Both the position numbers and the translations under genes were made by a program. DNA of 64,000 bases, taken from NCBI GenBank assembly GCA_039023545.1, contig JBCHKQ010000005.1, positions 62,001 through 126,000 of the forward strand. Direction: 5' to 3'. Position 1 is the stretch's first letter, and every line of letters begins with the position of its first letter. A model generated the notes under the pieces. It had not been told where the DNA came from and did not search any database. It was given only the letters and a program-made list of their open reading frames with translations. Source of the stretch: Spirochaetia bacterium 38H-sp. GTDB lineage: Bacteria > Spirochaetota > Spirochaetia > Winmispirales > Winmispiraceae. Positions 7,174 to 16,318 of this stretch are shown here, piece by piece.

Positions 7174-9087
7174 ATGGCAAGAAAAGAGATTAAGGCATGG
7201 TCAGTAAGCGACTGTGATGAATATTACGGTATAAGCAGATGGGGTGAGGGGTTTTTCTCCCCGGGAAAGAATGGCGAGATTGAGGTGTCTCTTTCTTATG
7301 GCGAGCATAAGCAGAAGGTTAGTTTGTACGAGCTTGCGCAGAAGATTGTAAAAGGCGGGCTTTCTTTTCCCGTGCTTGTACGTTTTAGAGATATTTTGCG
7401 TTCCAGGATTGCAGCTCTTAATAACGCCTTTGCAAGGGCTATCAAGCAGAGTGGCTACAGGGGGGTCTACAGGGGGGTTTTCCCCATCAAGGTTAATCAG
7501 CAGCAGCAGGTGTTGGAGGATATCACGGAGATGGGGCTGCCTTATCATTATGGGCTTGAGGCTGGCAGCAAGGCAGAGCTTATTATTGCTCTGTCTTATG
7601 TCAAAGACAGAGAGAGTTTTATCATATGTAATGGCTACAAGGACAGCGAGTTTATTGACCTTGCTCTTTACGGGCGTAAGCTGGGTTACAAGGTGGTAAT
7701 TGTTGTAGAGAGGCTTTCTGAGATTGATACTATTGTTGAGCGTTCTAAGGAGCTGGATATTGAGCCGCTTATCGGACTGCGGGTAAAGTTGTCCTCCAGT
7801 GTACCCGGTAAGTGGTCAGAGAGTGCCGGAGACCAGTCCATATTTGGATTGACGGCTCATCAGATTGTATCTGCCGTGGAGAAGCTCAAAGCAGCAGGTA
7901 TGCTGCAGCATCTTAAGCTGCTCCATTATCATTTCGGCTCGCAGGTACCGGATATAAGGCACATAAGGGGTGCGGTAAAAGAGGCAGTACGTTACTATGT
8001 TTCTCTGTGCAGAGAAGGCGCTCCCATGGGTATTATAGATGTCGGTGGCGGTCTTGCCGTTGATTATGACGGTTCTCAGACCAATTTTCACTCCAGCAGA
8101 AACTATGACCTTGCAGAGTATGCAACGGATATCGTAGAAGAAGTCAAGGAGCTTTTGGATGCAGAAGGCTTAGAGCATCCTACTATTATAAGCGAGTCCG
8201 GGCGCTTTGTAATTGCGCATTCCAGTGTTCTGCTTTTTAACGTGCTTGACTCCAGCAGCCTTACTGTCCCACCAGAGAGCCTTAGTATACAGGAGGATGC
8301 ATCCACGGAGCTGCGAGACCTTGTAGAAATTTATAATAATATAACTGTCAAGAACGTACAGGAAGCATTCCACGATGTGATATATTACCGTGATTTGATG
8401 CGCTCCAAGTTCCTTATGGGGGATGTCAATCTGAGGGAGCGCGGGCTTGCAGAACTTTATTTCTGGAACAGCATAGAAAAAATAGTCCGGCTGGCAAAAC
8501 AGAGAAAGTACATACCAGAAGAAATAGAAGACGCAGAAGCAGCCCTTGCTCACATATACTACGGGAATTTCAGCGTATTCCAGTCCCTACCGGACTCCTG
8601 GGCAATAGACCAGCTCTTTCCGGTTGTCCCGATACACAAACTTGACCAGAAACCGGAAATCCCCGCAATAATCGCAGACACAACATGTGACTCCGACGGA
8701 AAGATAGACAAATTTATAGACATATATGATACAAAACCCTATTTGCTGCTACACAAGCTGCAAGATGACGAGGACTACATACTGGGCATATTCCTGGTAG
8801 GCGCATATCAGGAAACACTGGGAGACCTGCACAACCTGTTTGGCGACCCTCACATAGTCAGCATAGGCCTTGACGAAGACGGAGAAATATCCTTTATGGG
8901 AGAAGTAGAAGGAGACACTGTAGAAGACATACTAACCTATGTAGAATACATCCCCAAAAACATCCTGCAAAAACTCAGAAAAAAAATAGAAGCAGCACTA
9001 AAAAGACAGGAAATAGACCTCGTAGAAAAAAAGCAAATAGCACAAGCCTTTGAGGAAGGACTAAGAGGCTATACATATTTCGAATAA
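7174..9087 (+). CDS. speA: Biosynthetic arginine decarboxylase
   Basis: 637 aa, a normal length for SpeA, starting at the ATG at 7174 with GAGG 5 nt upstream. The open frame extends to 7030, but that segment is repeat DNA and does not resemble the family. The enzyme makes agmatine from arginine for polyamine synthesis. PLP-binding Lys106 sits in FPIKVNQ, the glycine loop in DVGGGLAVDYDG, and the active-site Cys505 in TTCDSDG. Oddity: third codon positions are rich in G/T up to about 8440 and then switch sharply to A/C (ATA, GAC, GGA, ACA dominate) with no break in the protein family match. Repeat DNA flanks the gene on both sides. Confidence 0.95.
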   Translation: MARKEIKAWSVSDCDEYYGISRWGEGFFSPGKNGEIEVSLSYGEHKQKVSLYELAQKIVKGGLSFPVLVRFRDILRSRIAALNNAFARAIKQSGYRGVYRGVFPIKVNQQQQVLEDITEMGLPYHYGLEAGSKAELIIALSYVKDRESFIICNGYKDSEFIDLALYGRKLGYKVVIVVERLSEIDTIVERSKELDIEPLIGLRVKLSSSVPGKWSESAGDQSIFGLTAHQIVSAVEKLKAAGMLQHLKLLHYHFGSQVPDIRHIRGAVKEAVRYYVSLCREGAPMGIIDVGGGLAVDYDGSQTNFHSSRNYDLAEYATDIVEEVKELLDAEGLEHPTIISESGRFVIAHSSVLLFNVLDSSSLTVPPESLSIQEDASTELRDLVEIYNNITVKNVQEAFHDVIYYRDLMRSKFLMGDVNLRERGLAELYFWNSIEKIVRLAKQRKYIPEEIEDAEAALAHIYYGNFSVFQSLPDSWAIDQLFPVVPIHKLDQKPEIPAIIADTTCDSDGKIDKFIDIYDTKPYLLLHKLQDDEDYILGIFLVGAYQETLGDLHNLFGDPHIVSIGLDEDGEISFMGEVEGDTVEDILTYVEYIPKNILQKLRKKIEAALKRQEIDLVEKKQIAQAFEEGLRGYTYFE

Positions 9088-9092
9088 ACACA

Positions 9093-9132
9093 TTATACCG
9101 AACGCCGGCCTGCAAGCAGGCCGGCTTTTTTT
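9093..9132 (+). terminator. Rho-independent terminator of speA with ACCGAACG repeat box
   Basis: TTATACCGAACG (9093-9104) leads into a perfect 9-bp stem, GCCGGCCTG / CAGGCCGGC (9104-9112 with 9117-9125), with loop CAAG, then seven T (9126-9132). It is a strong plus-strand terminator. The conserved TTATACCGAACG box on its 5' side marks it as a left-half member of the dispersed repeat family. Confidence 0.9.
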
Positions 9133-9182
9133 AAAATACAGCAAAGAGATTCTGCAAAAAAGAACAAAAAACCCGATTAAAT

Positions 9183-9212
9183 TTGAAAACAACACACACA
9201 AAAACCTATAAT
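9183..9212 (+). promoter_or_regulatory. Promoter of the hybrid histidine kinase, probably leaderless
   Basis: TTGAAA (9183-9188), N18, consensus TATAAT (9207-9212). Only 7 nt separate the -10 box from the ATG at 9220, so transcription should start at or next to the start codon. No Shine-Dalgarno is present. Confidence 0.65.
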
Positions 9213-9219
9213 TAAATCA

Positions 9220-12200
9220 ATGAGTACAGAAGCAAAAAACACACATCTCATTAGCAAAATCTCCACAAAAGAAGTAAAAGAACTATTGGAAAGAACATGC
9301 AAAAAAAGTGGAGCAGAGAACGCCTCCTTTATGCGTATAGAAGAAGACACAATAGCAGAAAGCATACACAGTAGCAAAAATAATAACATAATCGCAATGC
9401 TCAAAACATCGGGAATATATGCTGACATATGGCTGCAGGAAATAAGGAAAAATCCGGATAGAAACATCAAGATAATGGACGGAAGTATACTTCTAATCCC
9501 ACTGACAGAACAAAAGAAACTTGCTGCAGTACTAGCTCTTGCAAACCCAAAAACAGATTTAAACAAAGACGACATATTTAATATACTGGAGAACAAGCCG
9601 GAGGAAAATCTGTTCTGTCAGGAAAACAGCCCAGAATATATAAAAGCACTCACAGACCACCTTATAACCCCTAAGAGCGGCATACTGATTTATAACAAAG
9701 AGAAATCCACAGTGGACTACATCATGCCCGGAGAAGATAATAAGGACCTCTCATCCGTTACATTAGAAAGCTTTCTTGCAAAAATAACAACAGAATCAAG
9801 AAAAACAGCAGAAGACATACTGATAAGAAAAAGAACTTTTACAGAAGAAGAAATAACAATAGTTACAGATTACGGCAAAAAAAAATTCCTTCTCATACCC
9901 ATAAGAAGAAATAATAAACAGGACATATTAATACTTATTGATATTCATGCAGACAGGATGTTTACACGCTCTATGAGCGAACAATCCAGACTGCTGGGCA
10001 TAATAATGGACTCTCTTACAGATTACATAGTAGTAGTGGATAAAGAATCGAGAATACTGTATGCCAATAGCGCCTTTGAAAGCTGGATCTATCTTATGGA
10101 GAAAAAACCTCTCCCCAGCCTCATAGGCAAGACTCTTCCAGAGATATCAAAAACAATAGCAAACAAAGTAGAACCCTTAATAACAGAAGCACAGAAACTA
10201 GGCAGTCAAATACAGAGAGAAATAGCCTGGCACATGAGTCTGCAGGAACTTGTGGTTGAAGCAACCGTCTTTCCCATACACCAACAGTATGAAGCCGCAC
10301 AATGGTTTATCATATTCCACAACATAAGCAACAGGAAGAAAACAGAGCGGCTTATAATGCAGCAGAGACAGTTTTATCAGCAGGTTCTGGAGGCAACACC
10401 CATAGGCGTATACACTCTTGATCCCTTAAACGACTTTCTCATAACACTATGGAATAAGTCCATGGAAGAAATAAGCGGTATAATAAGAGCACAAACCCTA
10501 GGCTTAAAAGAAGAGCAGGTATTTCCCCAAGAATATTTTGCAGAAACCGCAGTACTTAACCAGGAAATAATATCAACCAAAAAAGAAGCAGAAATAGAAG
10601 AACTAGAAATAAGTTTTCCGGACAAAACAGATTCTGTAATTATAAATATCAGAAAGATACCAATACTTACACCACTGGGAGACGTAGACCACATACTAGT
10701 CCTTGTAGACGACATAACAGAACAAAAGAAATTGGATAGAGAACTCGCAAAATACAGAGAACATCTGGAAGAAGAAGTAAAAAGAAAAAGTGCGGAACTC
10801 ACACGCGTTGCAACCGAGATGGAAGCTATCCTTAGGAGTACAGAAAGCGTTGCAATATGTTCCATGGATACGGACTTAAACATACAAATATTTAACCCAA
10901 CAATGGAAAGACTAAGCAAAATGTACTTTAAGAGACAGCCTCAGAGAGGAAAAAATCTCCTAGACATATTCCCCATAAGGAAGATAAGAACAGCAGCAGA
11001 AAAATACCTTATACGGGCATTAAAAGGCTCTACAATAACAACACGGTTTTCCTTCTCCAGAAAAGCCCTCATGCCCATAGAAATGGAAGTTGTAGTCTCG
11101 CCCAAGCTGGACAAAGAGAAAAATATAATAGGTGCAACAATAATCGCTCTGGATATAACCCAGCGTGCAACAATGGAAAAGCAGTTGCGGCTGTTTAAAG
11201 CTATATCAGAATCCGCGCCATATGGAACCATCATTGTCGACTCCTCTTTTAGAATAATATACGCCAACCCGTATACCGCAAAAATACACGGCATGGAAAT
11301 TGGTGAGATAATGGGACAGAATCTATCTGTTTTGCATACAGAAGAACAATTCTATAAGTTAAAGGAAGAGCTAAAGAAATCGGAAGAAACAGGAATAATG
11401 CCCGCGCAAGAAATATGGCATAAGTACAAAAACGGTATAGACTTTCCTATGCTCACAACAGCAACATTTATAAAGAACGACATGGGTATGACAAATTATA
11501 TAGGAATTATTTCCATAGACATGAGCATACAAAAAGAAGCAGAAAAGAAACTCCTCATGGCAAAAACACAGGCAGAGCAGGCAGCAAGAGCTAAGAGTGA
11601 ATTCTTGGCTACCATGAGCCATGAGATACGCACGCCGCTAAATGCTATTCTTGGTTTTACAGATTTATTGTATAACATTGCAGAAGATGAAAGAGAACTC
11701 ACATATCTTGAAGCAATAAAAAACAGCGGCAAAAATTTGCTTCTTCTTATCAATGACATATTGGATCTTTCCAAGATAGAAGCAGGTAAAATGCAATTAT
11801 CGTACACCATGGTAAATATGATAGACTTTATAAACGAGATTGCCTCCATATTTACAAATGCAGCCCAACAAAAAAACATTGATTTGATAAAAGAATACAA
11901 TGAAGACATCCCCCCATCCATAGAAATCGATGAGCTCCGACTAAGACAGGTGATATTTAACCTAGTAGGTAATGCCATAAAATTTACAGACAAAGGTCAT
12001 ATAAAAATTTCTCTTCACTGCAAAAACAAGACAGATAATACAGTGGATATACATATAAAAGTAGAAGACACAGGCATAGGCATAAAAGAAGAAGAGCAAA
12101 AAGCAATATTTGAAACATTTCATCAGAGCGAAGGACAGGATAATAGGAAATATGGAGGCACAGGTCTTGGCCTATCCATATCAAAACGACTCATAGAAAT

Positions 12201-13032
12201 GATGGGGGGAAAAATCAGCCTTAAGAGTAAGTACGGAGAAGGTTCATGTTTCTCTGTAGAAATACCTGGGCTTAAATATTCTACAAAAAAAGTGGAGAAA
12301 GAAATAATATCCAACACTGGCATACCCGATCTCAAAGGAAAAAAAGTGCTAATAGTGGACGATAAGGAACTCAACAGAAATCTTCTTGTAGAATATCTTG
12401 AACCTACAAAAGCATCCTGTATCTTGGCAGATGACGGTACAACAGCTCTGGAGGAGGTCAGAAAAAACCCGCCAGACATAATACTAATGGACATAAGAAT
12501 GCCATCAATGAGCGGAGACGAGTTTATAAAAGAATATTACAAAGACGAAAAAAACCGACAAGTTCCAATCCTGGCTCTTACAGCATCCATATTAAAAGAA
12601 AGACATCAATATTTTAAGACACTGGGATTTAGAGAAGTTATAACAAAACCAGTTAGTAGAGAAATACTCTACAGGATGATTGCAAAATACCTGGGAATAG
12701 ATACAACAACACAGGAAAAACAGAAAAAAAGAAAATCTACAGTAGAAAAGCTACCAGACTCTTTATCTGATGAAGAACTTGCAATAAAAGATGAAATAAA
12801 AAAAGCTTATCATGATACAATAAAAGAACTAGCAGAAATTGCACAAGATACAGGTCTTACAAGCGATATGAAGAAGCTCGCCGATACTGCAATAGAATAC
12901 GGAGAAAATCTACCATGCAAATATTACAAAATATGGGGAAAAATGATGCACACGGCAATAGACAGCTTTAACATACCAGGAATAAAAGAGCTGATAAATA
13001 AGATAGAAAACTTTATAAATAGCATAAATTAG
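9220..13032 (+). CDS. Hybrid sensor histidine kinase with four PAS domains and a receiver
   Basis: 1270 aa, no membrane segment seen. An N-terminal region of about 240 aa (possibly GAF-like) is followed by PAS domains near 262-380, 385-500, 525-640 and 650-770, a HisKA domain with phospho-acceptor His801 (MSHEIRTPLN), a HATPase (NLVGNAIKFTD; DTGIGI; GGTGLGLSI) and a receiver with Asp1091 (ILMDIRMPSMSG). The last 110 residues are helical and could be a degenerate phosphotransfer domain. It is a cytoplasmic multi-input kinase. The response regulator gene starts 10 nt downstream and is the likely partner. Third positions are A/C-rich throughout. Confidence 0.93.
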   Translation: MSTEAKNTHLISKISTKEVKELLERTCKKSGAENASFMRIEEDTIAESIHSSKNNNIIAMLKTSGIYADIWLQEIRKNPDRNIKIMDGSILLIPLTEQKKLAAVLALANPKTDLNKDDIFNILENKPEENLFCQENSPEYIKALTDHLITPKSGILIYNKEKSTVDYIMPGEDNKDLSSVTLESFLAKITTESRKTAEDILIRKRTFTEEEITIVTDYGKKKFLLIPIRRNNKQDILILIDIHADRMFTRSMSEQSRLLGIIMDSLTDYIVVVDKESRILYANSAFESWIYLMEKKPLPSLIGKTLPEISKTIANKVEPLITEAQKLGSQIQREIAWHMSLQELVVEATVFPIHQQYEAAQWFIIFHNISNRKKTERLIMQQRQFYQQVLEATPIGVYTLDPLNDFLITLWNKSMEEISGIIRAQTLGLKEEQVFPQEYFAETAVLNQEIISTKKEAEIEELEISFPDKTDSVIINIRKIPILTPLGDVDHILVLVDDITEQKKLDRELAKYREHLEEEVKRKSAELTRVATEMEAILRSTESVAICSMDTDLNIQIFNPTMERLSKMYFKRQPQRGKNLLDIFPIRKIRTAAEKYLIRALKGSTITTRFSFSRKALMPIEMEVVVSPKLDKEKNIIGATIIALDITQRATMEKQLRLFKAISESAPYGTIIVDSSFRIIYANPYTAKIHGMEIGEIMGQNLSVLHTEEQFYKLKEELKKSEETGIMPAQEIWHKYKNGIDFPMLTTATFIKNDMGMTNYIGIISIDMSIQKEAEKKLLMAKTQAEQAARAKSEFLATMSHEIRTPLNAILGFTDLLYNIAEDERELTYLEAIKNSGKNLLLLINDILDLSKIEAGKMQLSYTMVNMIDFINEIASIFTNAAQQKNIDLIKEYNEDIPPSIEIDELRLRQVIFNLVGNAIKFTDKGHIKISLHCKNKTDNTVDIHIKVEDTGIGIKEEEQKAIFETFHQSEGQDNRKYGGTGLGLSISKRLIEMMGGKISLKSKYGEGSCFSVEIPGLKYSTKKVEKEIISNTGIPDLKGKKVLIVDDKELNRNLLVEYLEPTKASCILADDGTTALEEVRKNPPDIILMDIRMPSMSGDEFIKEYYKDEKNRQVPILALTASILKERHQYFKTLGFREVITKPVSREILYRMIAKYLGIDTTTQEKQKKRKSTVEKLPDSLSDEELAIKDEIKKAYHDTIKELAEIAQDTGLTSDMKKLADTAIEYGENLPCKYYKIWGKMMHTAIDSFNIPGIKELINKIENFINSIN

Positions 13033-13042
13033 GAGGGCAAAC

Positions 13043-14338
13043 ATGACAACAGAAAACACAAGAAAAAAAATTCTTATTGTAGACGATACACCAGCCAACA
13101 TACAACTTCTTGGAAGCATATTGCAGGACAAATATGTTGTATCCTTTGCAGAAAGCGGTAAAGAGGCTCTTGCAAGATTGGAGAAAACTGACTTTGACCT
13201 TATTCTTTTGGATATTATGATGCCGGAGATGGACGGTTTTGAAGTCTGCAAGAGAGTAAGGAGCAATCCAAAAACAAAAAAAATCCCCATAATTTTTCTA
13301 TCTGCGAAGACAGACAGAGAAAGTGTTATGGAGGGACTTGAGCTGGGGGGACAGGACTATATAGCCAAGCCATACGATGCAAGAGAGCTCATCAAGAGAG
13401 TAGAAACACAGCTTAGAATCAGAGAACAGGAAAAATTGATAGAAGAATCACAAAAAAAAGACAAATCAGAAAAACTTGATACAAGGACAATAAACAATCT
13501 TGAGTTTTCCAACAGAAAAATGTTCTATGAGAAACTCATGTTTCTAACAATTTATGAAAATATTAAGCAGCGCTTTAGGATGATAAAGGACAGAGAGCTT
13601 TTCCTCCAAAACGATCCGACAATAGCACTTGCACAGATGGAAAAAATATTCCTGGTCACAAAAAACTATCTTGTAAATAACAAGGAAGTCCTGGCAAAGA
13701 ATATTCCAGAAGCAACCAAGGAGATTTTTTCTGCTTTTTCAAAGGCTGAGCTACAAAAAGATATTGTCCTGATAAGAGAAGTCTTAAAACACCACAGCAC
13801 AATAAGCAACGGACTATTCTTTATCAAGGAATATTTCTCAATGTTAAAAGACCATGTTACACACACAGACATGGATCCGACTAATCTATCGGAAGAGATA
13901 GAAATGGCAATAGAAGAAATAGTCCCAATACTTCCGGCTACAATAGACATAAGCATAACAATATCACCGATAGAAGAAAAAACAACCATAGATAGAAACC
14001 ATTTGTTTTTGGCTCTTGCTCACAATCTTCTCTTATCCGCAGACAGCATTATATCCTCTTCCGAAGAAGGTAAAATAATGGTAAAAGCCTATCTCCATGG
14101 CGGAGTTGTCTTTATAGAGATAACAGATACAGGAAAAGGCCTTGATGCAGAATCAAGGAAATCCATAATAAGAGCCTTTGATGAGCAGGCTCTGGATACT
14201 GGGATAGAAGCCATGGGACTTGCAACAATCAAGCAAATACTGGTAAATAATTATCAGGGCGCTCTTGTCATAGAACAAGAGGGAGAGGGAACAAAAACAA
14301 CTATACAAATACCTATGGAAAATATAAAGGAGAAATAA
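13043..14338 (+). CDS. Response regulator fused to a degenerate histidine-kinase ATPase domain
   Basis: 431 aa, GGAGG upstream. Residues 8-125 are a receiver with phospho-acceptor Asp57 (LILLDIMMPEMDG) and the conserved Lys (YIAKPYD). A helical middle contains KHHSTISNGL near residue 250, which could serve as a DHp-like helix with a His. Residues 310-428 look like a HATPase_c fold: EITDTGKGLD (G1 box) and MGLATIKQIL (G2 box). The N box reads AHNLLLSADS, so the Mg-binding Asn of NLLxNA is Ser, and ATP hydrolysis or phosphotransfer may be lost. There is no DNA-binding or enzyme output domain. It is cotranscribed with the kinase at 9220 and the membrane protein at 14340. Confidence 0.85.
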   Translation: MTTENTRKKILIVDDTPANIQLLGSILQDKYVVSFAESGKEALARLEKTDFDLILLDIMMPEMDGFEVCKRVRSNPKTKKIPIIFLSAKTDRESVMEGLELGGQDYIAKPYDARELIKRVETQLRIREQEKLIEESQKKDKSEKLDTRTINNLEFSNRKMFYEKLMFLTIYENIKQRFRMIKDRELFLQNDPTIALAQMEKIFLVTKNYLVNNKEVLAKNIPEATKEIFSAFSKAELQKDIVLIREVLKHHSTISNGLFFIKEYFSMLKDHVTHTDMDPTNLSEEIEMAIEEIVPILPATIDISITISPIEEKTTIDRNHLFLALAHNLLLSADSIISSSEEGKIMVKAYLHGGVVFIEITDTGKGLDAESRKSIIRAFDEQALDTGIEAMGLATIKQILVNNYQGALVIEQEGEGTKTTIQIPMENIKEK

Positions 14339-14339
14339 G

Positions 14340-14717
14340 ATGGGTGACATAGATTGGAAGTGGGTAGGAATAAGCATTATAATATTTTTTATAGCTCAGA
14401 TAATCTTTAGTATTGCTTTTTCTATTTTGGGTATTATGACATTGGGAATAGGCTTTCTGCTTTTTCTGATACTCAAGCCAGTAGTTTATTATGCTGGAGG
14501 GCTTATAACAGGATACATATCACCTGGTATAACAATAAAAGAGCCTGCTATAGGAGCCTTTATCATAGCTGTGCTTGGTATCATACTTGACTCCAGACAC
14601 TTTGGCATAGGAAGACTTATTCTCTCTGCATTATCAGGAGGACTTGCTTTTTTCCTGGCTTTGGTAGGCGCAAGCACTGGCGAGAAAATGCAGGATATTG
14701 CAGACGATGACTATTGA
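14340..14717 (+). CDS. Small integral membrane protein, third gene of the kinase operon
   Basis: 125 aa with about four hydrophobic segments (WVGISIIIFFIAQIIFSIAF, LGIGFLLFLILKPVVYYAGG, IGAFIIAVLGIIL, LILSALSGGLAFFLALVGA). It starts 1 nt after the response regulator stop, with GGAGA upstream, so it belongs to the same operon. I do not recognise a family with certainty; the Gly-rich ILKPVVYYAGGLITGYISPG stretch resembles small DUF-type membrane proteins of unknown role. Its place suggests it serves the kinase/regulator pair, perhaps as a membrane anchor or effector. That is inference. Confidence 0.75.
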   Translation: MGDIDWKWVGISIIIFFIAQIIFSIAFSILGIMTLGIGFLLFLILKPVVYYAGGLITGYISPGITIKEPAIGAFIIAVLGIILDSRHFGIGRLILSALSGGLAFFLALVGASTGEKMQDIADDDY

Positions 14718-14767
14718 GACAAACCGGGTAAAATACACTATAAGATAATACCTTAGCAAGAGTCTAT

Positions 14768-15961
14768 CTAGCCCTTCTCCTGCAAGGATTTTTGTCTGTC
14801 CCTTATGGCAGCCGCCATGGTAAGAAGTCCTATTCTAAAGGCAGTAACCCTGTTTCTTCCATTTTTCTTGGACTCATAGAGCGCAGTATCCGCCTCTTCT
14901 ATAAACCTCTCCGATGAGACATTTCTCCTGTAGTAATTGCATGTGGATACGCCAAGGCTTATGGTAACCTTGAGAAGCTGTCCCCCAAACATGACATCCA
15001 TAGCCTCTACTGTCTTTCTTATACGCTCGGCAACCTTTATGGCATCCTCTCGAGAACACTTGGGTAGAAGAATAACAAACTCCTCTCCTCCGTAGCGTGC
15101 AGCCACATCACCTGTCCTGAGACAGGTTTTTACAGCCCTTGCAAGAGAAATAAGCACTTCATCTCCAGCAAGATGTCCATAACGGTCGTTAAAGAGTTTA
15201 AAGTGGTCAACATCCATCATTATCAGGCTAAGATTATTTCCATACCGTCTTACACCGTACAACTCCTCTTCCAATCGGCGTTTGAAGAAAGAATTATTGT
15301 AAAGCCCTGTCTTAAAATCTATGATAGAAGAACGATAGTGAATATTATTCTGTAAACTTATGGACACAAAGCTGACAAGCTTTGCAATATAACTCAGCTC
15401 GTGCTGAGTATACTCATCTCCAAGAACCTTTTCGCCAAAAACGATTAATCCGTATACTCCTCCCATACCTATAACAGGCACAAGTATAGACGCACGCACT
15501 TTTTTGAGAGGCTCCACAAGAGACTTATCGTTCACATTGAGAGAAAACAGAGAAAAAGCAACAGAAGAACTGTATTCCTCAAAGAAATGCTTATAACCTT
15601 CTATAGAATCCATAGTAAAAGGCGGTTCTACCTGCTTGAGCCTCTGATAACAACGTATGACAATATCTCCATTGAGTCCTGCTTCCTGTAGAATGACCGT
15701 AAGATAACTCGGAATAAACTTCTCATTGAGGATTCTTACGACAAGATTGAGCACATCATCTATGGAAGACTTACTGAGAATCTCCACTGCATTGGAGATA
15801 ATATCTTCAAGGTCATTGACCTGATTTCTGTAAGACTCCAGCTGATCATATATTCCAATCTTTTTTAACAAGTCATAATACTTTAAAAGAGAAAGCTCAT
15901 CACTCTGCTGCACAGAATTTGCATTTTCAAACTCATCCAGTATGCCGGATAAATCGGACAT
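14768..15961 (-). CDS. GAF-GGDEF diguanylate cyclase
   Basis: 397 aa from the ATG at 15961, which has GAGGAG 5-6 nt upstream (an upstream start at 16003 has no ribosome site). The first part is helical, a GAF-like domain spans about 75-215 (SILVPVIGMGGVYGLIVFGE), and the C-terminal GGDEF domain has an active-site GGEEF and an RxxD inhibitory site (RTGD) five residues before it. It should make c-di-GMP from two GTP and be subject to product inhibition. No membrane segment. It is monocistronic and convergent with the membrane protein at 14340 without a visible terminator. Divergent ldhA lies across the repeat element at 16066. Confidence 0.92.
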   Translation of the reverse strand: MSDLSGILDEFENANSVQQSDELSLLKYYDLLKKIGIYDQLESYRNQVNDLEDIISNAVEILSKSSIDDVLNLVVRILNEKFIPSYLTVILQEAGLNGDIVIRCYQRLKQVEPPFTMDSIEGYKHFFEEYSSSVAFSLFSLNVNDKSLVEPLKKVRASILVPVIGMGGVYGLIVFGEKVLGDEYTQHELSYIAKLVSFVSISLQNNIHYRSSIIDFKTGLYNNSFFKRRLEEELYGVRRYGNNLSLIMMDVDHFKLFNDRYGHLAGDEVLISLARAVKTCLRTGDVAARYGGEEFVILLPKCSREDAIKVAERIRKTVEAMDVMFGGQLLKVTISLGVSTCNYYRRNVSSERFIEEADTALYESKKNGRNRVTAFRIGLLTMAAAIRDRQKSLQEKG

Positions 15962-16065
15962 CACAACTCCTCTATTTTGCATATCATAATATGCCCTTAA
16001 CATATAGTTTTATCAAGTAAACATAGAAAGTCCAGTAAAAATCAAAACAAGTCCAATAAAAACCG

Positions 16066-16230
16066 TTTTATACCGAACAGCTTACCCGCAGCCTGCATAA
16101 CAAAAAATAACAAAGCTGCGGTTAAGCCTGCCTACGGCAAATAAAAGATGAAGCAGACAAAATCTCTATGCTTTTCTCCTGCCAGGAGGCAGCTCAGCCC
16201 GACTAGCGGGCTGAGCGTTTCGGGATAAAA
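16066..16230. repeat. Full-length ACCGAACG structured repeat, copy 1 (165 bp)
   Basis: This fills most of the 357-bp divergent gap 15962-16318. Parts in order: end box TTTTATACCGAAC (16066-16078); hairpin A, GCTTACCCGCAGC with GCTGCGGTTAAGC (16080-16092, 16115-16127, one mismatch); CTGCCTACGGCAAA (16128-16141, mini-hairpin TGCC-TAC-GGCA); spacer; mini-hairpin B, CTCCT-gcc-AGGAG, then GCAGC; hairpin C, GCTCAGCCCG with CGGGCTGAGC (16192-16201, 16207-16216, perfect); end box GTTTCGGGATAAA (16217-16229). The rest of the gap holds the ldhA promoter TTTACT (16262-16267), N17, TATTAT (16285-16290). Confidence 0.85.
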
Positions 16231-16318
16231 TAGCCTTTTATCTATATTTTTTTATAGACTATTTACTTTACGGATATTATTTATTATTATTTTAGTAAAC
16301 AAAATTCCAGGAGGGACT

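Noticed and set aside
9177..9596. Long frames on the strand opposite the hybrid kinase and other A-rich genes
   Set aside because: These are mirror frames of A/C-rich codons in real genes; they have no ribosome sites and no family features.
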